NCBI GenBank assembly: GCA_017618495.1 | Contig: JAFZUD010000033.1 | Location: forward strand, 1-5,443 | Length of the DNA stretch: 5,443 nt | Direction of reading: 5' to 3' | Source: Bacilli bacterium | Lineage (GTDB): Bacteria > Bacillota_I > Bacilli_A > RFN20 > CAG-826 | Shown here: positions 1 to 3,636 of the stretch, in pieces | How positions within the stretch are numbered: position 1 is the first letter of the stretch | Layout of the letters: every line of letters starts with the position of its first letter | Program-made: the position numbers and the translations under genes | The notes under the pieces: model-generated | Seen by the model: only the letters and a program-made list of their open reading frames with translations | The model's database searches: none | What the model was told of the DNA's origin: nothing

Positions 1-438
1 GAGAGCGACCTCTATAACAACGGCATCGTCGACGTCTCTTACCGCTATCCGAACATGTACGTCGTCCGCCCTCAGTTCTTCCTTCCAATCATCGCTCTCT
101 TAGATGCGGCGAGCAAAAAGAACAGCAAGGCTTTAGCCCTCATCGAAGAAGAAAGGCAAAGGAATATCGACGTCACGAACTTCGAGCAGAAGCTTAGTGA
201 CTTCCAAGCTGCCTTCGGAAAGAACTATGACCTTGCGACGCGTCAGTTCAATGATGCGATCGCTGAGATTGATAAGACCATCGATCATCTTCAGAAAGTG
301 AGAGAAAGCCTCACTAAATCCGGAAACAACCTTCGCCTTGCAAATGACAAAGCCCAGGACCTTTCCATCAAGAGGCTCACCAAAGATAGTCCAACCCTCA
401 AAGCCAAGTTCGAGGCTATCTACACTGAGGATAAGTAA
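1..438 (+). CDS. DUF2130 family protein, C-terminal part
   Basis: The reading frame is open from base 1, so the gene starts upstream; 145 residues and a TAA stop are visible. The start of the fragment (ESDLYNNGIVDVSYRYPNMY, then VVRPQFFLPII) and the end (NNLRLANDKAQDLSIKRL) match, from memory, the conserved C-terminal part of the DUF2130 family (COG4487), whose biochemical role is not established. Residues about 38-125 are rich in charged residues and heptad-like, with a helical stretch (FGKNYDLATRQFNDAIAEID) suggesting coiled coil. No signal peptide or membrane segment is visible in this part, so a cytoplasmic protein is likely. An ATG at 55 is internal to the conserved motif and is not the true start. 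A terminator begins within about 15 bases of the stop, so this gene ends its transcription unit and is not co-transcribed by design with the acyltransferase gene. Confidence 0.85.
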   Translation, partial: ESDLYNNGIVDVSYRYPNMYVVRPQFFLPIIALLDAASKKNSKALALIEEERQRNIDVTNFEQKLSDFQAAFGKNYDLATRQFNDAIAEIDKTIDHLQKVRESLTKSGNNLRLANDKAQDLSIKRLTKDSPTLKAKFEAIYTEDK

Positions 439-445
439 AGACAAA

Positions 446-482
446 AAAAGAGAAGGCACCGCACGGGTGCCTTTTTCTTTTG
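446..482 (+). terminator. intrinsic terminator after the DUF2130 gene
   Basis: Bases 453-460 (AAGGCACC) pair perfectly with 466-473 (GGTGCCTT) around a 5-base loop (461-465), followed by a T-rich run (TTTTTCTTTT). An A-rich run precedes the stem, so the structure could also work on the other strand. It separates the DUF2130 gene from the acyltransferase gene, which must then have its own promoter between about 474 and 516 or rely on readthrough. Confidence 0.9.
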
Positions 483-509
483 CTTTCAGCAAAGCGATAA
501 CCTAGAATG
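480..509 (+). promoter_or_regulatory. possible weak promoter overlapping the acyltransferase start codon
   Basis: A terminator ends at about 482 and the next gene begins at 507 or 516, so little room is left for a promoter. The best -10 candidate is TAGAAT at 504-509, five of six matches to TATAAT, which overlaps the ATG at 507. An 18-base spacer puts TTGCTT (480-485, three of six matches to TTGACA) at -35. Transcription would then begin near 516, at the second in-frame ATG, giving a leaderless message. An alternative -10 is GATAAC at 496-501 with no recognisable -35. The region also holds a 5-bp hairpin (482-486 with 491-495). This is inference from position and weak matches. Confidence 0.3.
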
Positions 510-1817
510 ATTTTCATGAACAAACAAAAAGAATCACTTCAACGGCAGCTTTTGCACCGTAATTTCCATATCCCGAACCGTCTATACAACTGGTTCTACC
601 ATCTCATCATGGTGGACATCCAGCTTAAGAAACATAACCCAGTCGTCCATAGGATCGATGATCCTCGCACCGAGAAAGAAGGGGCCATCGTCCTTTGGAA
701 CCATCTTTCGAGACTCGACCACTCATACATCCAGGCCGTCATGTATCCTCGCCCATTCAACATGGTCGCCGGATATTGCGAGTTCTTCAGAAGCCACCTC
801 CAGTGGGCCTTCAAGAGGATGAGCATCCTCCCGAAGAAGAACTTCTGCGTCGATGTCTTTGGCGTCAAAGCCATCCTTTCGATCATCAAGAAGAAAGGCA
901 TTGTCACGATGTCCCCAGAAGGACTTGCCTCCGTCACCGGCATGAACGAGAACCTCATCGAAGGTGTGGGCAAACTCATCAAGCACTGCAAGGTGCCTGT
1001 CTATTTCGCGAGATTCGATGGACAGAGCCTCGTCGCTCCAGTCTTCTCTAAGTATTACAGGGAAGGCGGTAGAAGCGAGGTCACCGTCTATAAGATGTTC
1101 AGCAAAGAGGATATCATGACCCTCTCCCCAGAAGAGATCGAAGACAAACTCAGGACCGAATTCGGCCATAACGATTACGAATACCAAGAGAAGAACCATT
1201 TCAAATGGGACACCAAAGGGCAGGGGTGTGATGGAATGCATGACATCTGCTATAAGTGCCCTTCCTGCGGAGAAGAGTTCCATATGCATGGCGAAGGCGA
1301 CGTCATCAAGTGCGACGCCTGCGGATTCGAAGCCAAATGCAACGAATACCTTGAGCTCGTCCCAAACAAAGAAGTCAAAGACATGCCTAAATACCCTTCC
1401 GATTGGGTCATCATGGAAAGGAAAGACATCATCAGGCAAATCAGAGAGAACCCTGATTTCTCTTTCTCCTTCAAGACCACGATCGGCATTCAGCCTCCAG
1501 ACCATTACGTCAAGAGCAAGGACCATGCCGCAGAGGTGGTAGGGGAAGGCACCTTCACTTTGGACCACAAAGGAATGCACTACGACGGAACGAAGTTAGG
1601 ACAGCCATATCACATTGACCTTAGCTATGAGGTCTATTACCGTCTCATCTTCGAAGTGAACACCCATATGTTCGCCTTATATATCGATGACGAATACGTC
1701 GAATTCCTCCCTGAAGAGCCAGTCGCTTTCAAGGCCGATCTCATCTGCTCAGAGATGAATAGGCTTCACTTCAAGACCTGGTTACCTCTTGAGAGAGACA
1801 AATATCTTTACGAATAA
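507..1817 (+). CDS. PlsC-like lysophospholipid acyltransferase with inserted zinc ribbon
   Basis: 436 residues, or 433 if the ATG at 516 is used; neither ATG has a Shine-Dalgarno sequence. The N-terminal half resembles the PlsC/LPLAT acyltransferase superfamily. The catalytic block I (H-x4-D) is NHLSRLDH at residues 65-72, with His66 and Asp71. Block III is SPEGLAS at 136-142 in place of the usual FPEGTRS, and VPVYF at 163-167 fits the proline-containing block IV. Such enzymes move an acyl chain from acyl-ACP, acyl-phosphate or acyl-CoA to lysophosphatidic acid or a related lysolipid at the inner face of the membrane. A zinc ribbon follows: CPSCG (Cys251, Cys254) and CDACG (Cys269, Cys272), with further cysteines at 241, 248 and 278. 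Residues about 280-436 form a beta-rich tail of unknown role. At about 435 residues it is far longer than a minimal PlsC (about 240), but I recall similar zinc-ribbon forms in Clostridia. The exact lysolipid substrate is not determinable. Its last 25 bases are repeated after the toxin gene. Confidence 0.8.
   Translation: MIFMNKQKESLQRQLLHRNFHIPNRLYNWFYHLIMVDIQLKKHNPVVHRIDDPRTEKEGAIVLWNHLSRLDHSYIQAVMYPRPFNMVAGYCEFFRSHLQWAFKRMSILPKKNFCVDVFGVKAILSIIKKKGIVTMSPEGLASVTGMNENLIEGVGKLIKHCKVPVYFARFDGQSLVAPVFSKYYREGGRSEVTVYKMFSKEDIMTLSPEEIEDKLRTEFGHNDYEYQEKNHFKWDTKGQGCDGMHDICYKCPSCGEEFHMHGEGDVIKCDACGFEAKCNEYLELVPNKEVKDMPKYPSDWVIMERKDIIRQIRENPDFSFSFKTTIGIQPPDHYVKSKDHAAEVVGEGTFTLDHKGMHYDGTKLGQPYHIDLSYEVYYRLIFEVNTHMFALYIDDEYVEFLPEEPVAFKADLICSEMNRLHFKTWLPLERDKYLYE
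1793..1817 (+). repeat. 25-bp direct repeat, left copy (end of acyltransferase gene)
   Basis: This 25-base segment, beginning GAGAGACAAATATC and ending TACGAATAA, encodes the last residues RDKYLYE and the stop of the acyltransferase. It recurs without mismatch at 2465-2489. Allowing a 2-base indel (an extra GA in this copy), the similarity reaches back to TTGAGAGA, about 29 bases on this side. A perfect 25-mer twice within 700 bases cannot be chance. Confidence 0.97.
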
Positions 1818-1856
1818 GTGCGGTGATTTCGAGATGCCAAGCCTTCAGCTCATATC

Positions 1857-1885
1857 TTGCGTACGTTATAACGTTCGTATATAAT
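1857..1885 (+). promoter_or_regulatory. promoter of the toxin-antitoxin operon
   Basis: A perfect -10 hexamer TATAAT lies at 1880-1885. Exactly 17 bases upstream is TTGCGT (1857-1862), which shares only the TTG of the -35 consensus. Transcription should begin near 1891-1893, just ahead of the antitoxin ribosome binding site. The weak -35 and perfect -10 fit an autoregulated promoter. The gap after the acyltransferase stop (1818-1856) holds no terminator, so readthrough from that gene is also possible. Confidence 0.7.
1862..1879. promoter_or_regulatory. palindromic operator between -35 and -10 of the toxin-antitoxin promoter
   Basis: ACGTTATAACGT at 1863-1874 is a perfect 12-bp palindrome lying wholly inside the 17-bp promoter spacer. 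A second, overlapping symmetry is TACG (1862-1865) with CGTA (1876-1879). Phd/YefM antitoxins bind palindromes in their own promoters and repress them, more strongly in complex with toxin, so this is the expected operator. Its sequence differs from the TGTACA-centred sites known for E. coli YefM. The palindrome is seen; binding is inferred. Confidence 0.65.
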
Positions 1886-1895
1886 ATGAGCACAA

Positions 1896-1901
1896 AGGAG
1901 G
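1896..1901 (+). promoter_or_regulatory. Shine-Dalgarno that sets the antitoxin start
   Basis: AGGAGG sits 8 bases ahead of the ATG at 1910. In-frame ATGs at 1823 and 1886 lie upstream, but the first is before the promoter and the second is ahead of this site, so 1910 is the start. Confidence 0.85.
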
Positions 1902-1909
1902 AAAACGAT

Positions 1910-2161
1910 ATGTCCATCACCAATGTCACAGCTTTGCGCAAAAACCTTTATGGCACCGTCGAAAACGTCGCCCAATACAACGAAGCGGTAACCGTCACAT
2001 CCAAATCAGGAAATGTCGTTATCCTTTCCGAGTCAGAGTACAACTCCATGATAGAGACGCTTTATCTCATGTCTGCCCCTGGCGTATACGAGGAGCTTAT
2101 GAGAGCGAAAAAAGCCGATCCTTCCGAATACGAGGACTACGATCCTGACGAGGAATGGTAA
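1910..2161 (+). CDS. yefM: YefM/Phd-type antitoxin
   Basis: 83 residues, the usual length for this family. The N-terminal part (MSITNVTALRKNLYGTVENV, then EAVTVTSKSGNVVILSESEY and the start of a helix, NSMIETLYLM) matches the Phd/YefM fold: a dimeric DNA-binding domain with the SKSGNVVILSESEYN core at about residues 31-45. The C-terminal tail (about 66-83) is very acidic and probably disordered when free (ADPSEYEDYDPDEEW). It would wrap around the basic toxin and block its active site, as in YefM-YoeB. The protein should also repress its own promoter through the palindrome at 1863-1874. The toxin ATG follows the TAA stop by one base, giving translational coupling. Codon choice (ATA, GTA, ACA, TCA, proline as CCT) differs from the ribosomal genes downstream, which fits acquired DNA or lower expression. 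Confidence 0.92.
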   Translation: MSITNVTALRKNLYGTVENVAQYNEAVTVTSKSGNVVILSESEYNSMIETLYLMSAPGVYEELMRAKKADPSEYEDYDPDEEW

Positions 2162-2162
2162 G

Positions 2163-2426
2163 ATGTGGTCGGTCAAACTTAGTAAAAGAGCGATCAAGGA
2201 CAAAGAACTCCTTAAAGGGGCAGGTCTTGCAGAAAAAGCAAAACAACTCCTCAAAGTTCTTATCAACAACCCATTTCAAAACCCTCCCTCCTATGAAAAA
2301 CTCGTTGGCGATTTTGCGGGATTCTATTCGAGGAGAATCAATAGGAAGCACCGCCTCATCTACCGTGTGGACGAATCAAACTTGATCGTCTACGTCGATT
2401 CGATGTGGTCACATTACGAGAGATAG
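2163..2426 (+). CDS. yoeB: YoeB/Txe-type mRNA interferase toxin
   Basis: 87 residues, close to E. coli YoeB (84). The C-terminal half carries the family signature FAGFYSRRINRKHRLIY and ends WSHYER. Aligning by eye with E. coli YoeB puts the catalytic trio at Glu45, Arg64 and His84 (E. coli Glu46, Arg65, His83), all present, so the toxin looks active. YoeB toxins have a microbial RNase fold, bind the ribosomal A site and cleave mRNA there, halting translation until antitoxin is restored. The ATG follows the antitoxin stop by one base; GAGGA about 9 bases upstream, inside the antitoxin's last codons, serves as ribosome binding site. The stop is TAG, whereas the other complete genes here end in TAA. 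TCG, TCA, GGG and GTG codons, rare in the neighbours, appear. A frame starting at 2155 is a shadow. Confidence 0.95.
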   Translation: MWSVKLSKRAIKDKELLKGAGLAEKAKQLLKVLINNPFQNPPSYEKLVGDFAGFYSRRINRKHRLIYRVDESNLIVYVDSMWSHYER

Positions 2427-2427
2427 C

Positions 2428-2464
2428 AAGCCCATCACCAATGTTTTGGTGGGGCTTTTCTTTT
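2428..2464 (+). terminator. intrinsic terminator of the toxin-antitoxin operon
   Basis: The stem starts two bases after the toxin stop. AAGCCC (2428-2433) pairs with GGGCTT (2452-2457), and CACCAA (2436-2441) pairs with TTGGTG (2446-2451), leaving a 2-base bulge (2434-2435) and a TGTT loop. A T-rich run (TTTTCTTTT) follows, and the right direct repeat begins immediately afterwards. Confidence 0.85.
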
Positions 2465-2489
2465 GAGAGACAAATATCTTTACGAATAA
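2465..2489 (+). repeat. 25-bp direct repeat, right copy
   Basis: Exact copy of 1793-1817. In the matching frame it still reads RDKYLYE and TAA, preceded by leucine codons (CTT TTG) in place of the CTT GAG of the intact gene. It is not expected to be translated, since it lies directly after the toxin terminator with no start codon or ribosome binding site. Confidence 0.97.
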
Positions 2490-2496
2490 AGGAAAA

Positions 2497-2522
2497 TGGG
2501 AAGCGGTGGCTTCCTTTTTTCG
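2497..2522 (+). terminator. intrinsic terminator, probably originally of the acyltransferase gene
   Basis: GGAAGC (2499-2504) pairs with GCTTCC (2509-2514) around a GGTG loop, followed by six T. It lies 8 bases after the TAA of the right repeat copy. That is a normal distance for a gene's own terminator, which suggests that it ended the acyltransferase transcript before the toxin-antitoxin unit came between. It now acts as a second stop after the toxin terminator. Confidence 0.85.
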
Positions 2523-2621
2523 TCAATTTAAGCAAAAAGTTAAAAAATAATTATTGAAGTAAAATATCGTGATTTCGCTATCCACATAACCCAGCGTATC
2601 AAAATCCATATTAATTCGGTG
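2523..2621. other. AT-rich intergenic spacer without a gene
   Basis: About 100 bases with no supported reading frame. It contains A-tracts and an AT-only palindrome (AATAATTATT, 2546-2555) that could bend DNA upstream of the str promoter, though it is too far from the -35 (over 60 bases) for a classical UP element. No further terminator or convincing second promoter was seen. Confidence 0.5.
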
Positions 2622-2650
2622 TTGACAAGGTTTTTTCTCGCGCGTATAGT
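2622..2650 (+). promoter_or_regulatory. strong promoter of the rpsL-rpsG-fusA operon
   Basis: A consensus -35 TTGACA (2622-2627), a 17-base spacer and TATAGT (2645-2650, five of six matches) give a near-ideal vegetative sigma promoter. Transcription should start near 2657, leaving a leader of about 59 bases before rpsL. A strong dedicated promoter fits the high output needed for ribosomal genes and shows that the operon is not dependent on upstream transcription. Confidence 0.9.
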
Positions 2651-2664
2651 TCAACCCGTACGCT

Positions 2665-2696
2665 GAAGTGGGGGAACCCTCTTCTAGCGACTAGAG
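2665..2696 (+). promoter_or_regulatory. structured leader of rpsL mRNA (candidate regulatory hairpins)
   Basis: GAAG (2665-2668) pairs with CTTC (2681-2684), then after a T-T mismatch GGG (2670-2672) pairs with CCC (2677-2679), closed by a GGAA loop of the GNRA class. An alternative hairpin, TTCTAG (2682-2687) with CTAGAG (2691-2696) around CGA, includes one T-G wobble and shares bases 2682-2684 with the first, so the two exclude each other. The second ends 4 bases before the AGGAG ribosome binding site. Regulation, for example by a ribosomal protein, is inferred and not shown. Confidence 0.4.
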
Positions 2697-2715
2697 AAAA
2701 AGGAGATTGCAAAGA

Positions 2716-3138
2716 ATGCCAACAATCAACCAACTCGTCCGCTCCGGTAGAAAGAATCTCGTCAAGAAGTCTAAGTCACCAGCCTTAGGCAAGAGATGGA
2801 ATTCCCTTGAGAAGAGCGAGACCAACCAGCCAAGTGCCCAGAAGCGCGGCGTCTGCACCCGTGTCGGCACCATGACTCCTAAGAAGCCAAACTCCGCTCT
2901 TAGAAAATATGCCCGTGTCCGTTTGAGCAACGGATACGAAGTCACCGCCTACATCGGCGGCGAAGGCCACAACCTTCAGGAACACAGCACCGTCATGATT
3001 CGCGGTGGCCGTGTCAAAGATCTCCCAGGCGTCAGATACCACATCATCCGTGGCTGCCTTGACTGCGCTGGAATCGAAGCCCGTCGTCAGGGACGTTCCC
3101 TCTACGGAACCAAGACCCCAGAAAAGGGCAGCAACTAA
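2716..3138 (+). CDS. rpsL: 30S ribosomal protein S12
   Basis: 140 residues, typical for Gram-positive S12 (about 138) and longer than E. coli S12 through the usual N-terminal insert (about residues 20-41). The ATG at 2716 is chosen because it gives the universal MPTINQLVR start and has AGGAG (2701-2705) ten bases upstream; an in-frame TTG at 2707 is rejected. S12 sits at the decoding centre of the small subunit and controls accuracy. The core motifs QKRGVCTRV (42-50), TPKKPNSALRK (54-64), GEGHNLQEH (82-90) and GGRVKDLPGVRYH (97-109) are all present. Lys56 and Lys101 correspond to E. coli Lys43 and Lys88, the usual sites of streptomycin-resistance changes. Both are lysine, so S12 looks streptomycin-sensitive. 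Asp102 is the residue methylthiolated in some bacteria. It is the first gene of the str operon. Confidence 0.98.
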   Translation: MPTINQLVRSGRKNLVKKSKSPALGKRWNSLEKSETNQPSAQKRGVCTRVGTMTPKKPNSALRKYARVRLSNGYEVTAYIGGEGHNLQEHSTVMIRGGRVKDLPGVRYHIIRGCLDCAGIEARRQGRSLYGTKTPEKGSN

Positions 3139-3143
3139 GGAGG
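3137..3143 (+). promoter_or_regulatory. Shine-Dalgarno of rpsG overlapping the rpsL stop
   Basis: AAGGAGG begins within the rpsL TAA and lies 10 bases ahead of the rpsG ATG at 3154. A closer out-of-frame ATG at 3147 is ignored because it does not lead into the S7 sequence. The arrangement links translation of the two genes. Confidence 0.8.
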
Positions 3144-3153
3144 AAAATGAACA

Positions 3154-3624
3154 ATGTCACGCAAAGGTAAAATCGAAAAACGCGATGTCCTCCCGGATCC
3201 AGTTTATAATTCAAAGCTCGTCACCCGTCTCATCAACCGCGTCATGTACGATGGCAAGAGAGGAACCAGCCAGACAATTATCTACAATTCCTTCAAGCTC
3301 ATCGAAAAGAAGACCGAAAAGCCAGCCATGGATGTCTTCGCTACTGCTATCGCGAACATCATGCCAGAGGTTGAGTTAAAGGTCCGCCGTATCGGCGCTG
3401 CCAACTATCAGGTCCCAGTCGAGGTTTCCTCTGAGAGAAAACAGACCCTCGGACTCAGATGGCTCGTCACCTATAGCCGCCTCCGTGGTGAGAAGACCAT
3501 GGAAGAGAAGCTTGCCGGTGAAATCATCGATGCTGCCAACGGCGCTGGTGCCGCTGTCAAGAAGAAAGAAGACGTCCACAAGATGGCCGAGGCCAACAAA
3601 GCCTACGCGCACTATCGTTGGTAA
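3154..3624 (+). CDS. rpsG: 30S ribosomal protein S7
   Basis: 156 residues, exactly the usual bacterial length. It begins MSRKGKIEKRDVLPDPVYNS and shows the conserved S7 segments VTRLINRVMYDGKRG (23-37), RRIGAANYQVPVEV (about 78-91), GLRWL (99-103), the arginine-containing SRLRGEKTMEEKLAGEI (about 108-124) and the C-terminal ANKAYAHYRW. S7 is a primary binder of the 16S rRNA 3' domain, nucleating the head of the small subunit and contacting the E site. It follows rpsL by 15 bases and is followed by fusA after 12. In E. coli S7 represses this operon through a structured rpsL-rpsG gap, but the gap here is too short to hold the same structure, so any feedback control must use another site, such as the rpsL leader. 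Confidence 0.98.
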   Translation: MSRKGKIEKRDVLPDPVYNSKLVTRLINRVMYDGKRGTSQTIIYNSFKLIEKKTEKPAMDVFATAIANIMPEVELKVRRIGAANYQVPVEVSSERKQTLGLRWLVTYSRLRGEKTMEEKLAGEIIDAANGAGAAVKKKEDVHKMAEANKAYAHYRW

Positions 3625-3636
3625 GGGAGAAGCAAG

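Larger units (their letters stand above)
1818..2489 (+). mobile_element. putative inserted toxin-antitoxin cassette bounded by direct repeats
   Basis: The 672 bases between the end of the left repeat and the end of the right repeat hold one complete expression unit: promoter, operator, antitoxin, toxin and terminator. Removing them, together with one repeat copy, would join the acyltransferase stop codon directly to the terminator at 2497-2522, a normal gene ending. This points to insertion of the cassette at the 3' end of the gene, as many integrating elements do when they use a gene end as an attachment site. A 25-bp repeat is longer than usual transposase target duplications. No recombinase, transposase or terminal inverted repeat is visible, so the mechanism (recombinase in trans, or homologous recombination) is open. 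Confidence 0.45.

Noticed and set aside
723..1580. 285-residue open frame on the minus strand opposite the acyltransferase gene
   Set aside because: The plus-strand frame has catalytic motifs and a zinc ribbon. The minus frame has none and is a shadow of the codon bias.
1823..1909. N-terminal extension of the antitoxin from ATG at 1823 or 1886
   Set aside because: It would run through the promoter and the Shine-Dalgarno sequence. The family's usual N-terminus starts at the ATG at 1910.
2155..2385. 76-residue open frame overlapping the toxin gene
   Set aside because: It is out of frame with the clear YoeB sequence and has no family features.
1818..2489. Integron-type gene cassette with an attC site
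   Set aside because: No RYYYAAC/GTTRRRY core pair or long imperfect hairpin of the attC kind is present, and the repeat is an ordinary direct repeat with no internal symmetry.
1823..2577. Shared 9-mer GTGATTTCG at 1823-1831 and 2569-2577, as a possible second pair of cassette ends
   Set aside because: A 9-base match over these lengths is expected by chance fairly often, and the flanks diverge quickly.
2554..2584. Second promoter (TTGAAG with a downstream TAT-like -10) upstream of the str promoter
   Set aside because: The -10 match is poor and the promoter at 2622-2650 fully explains transcription.
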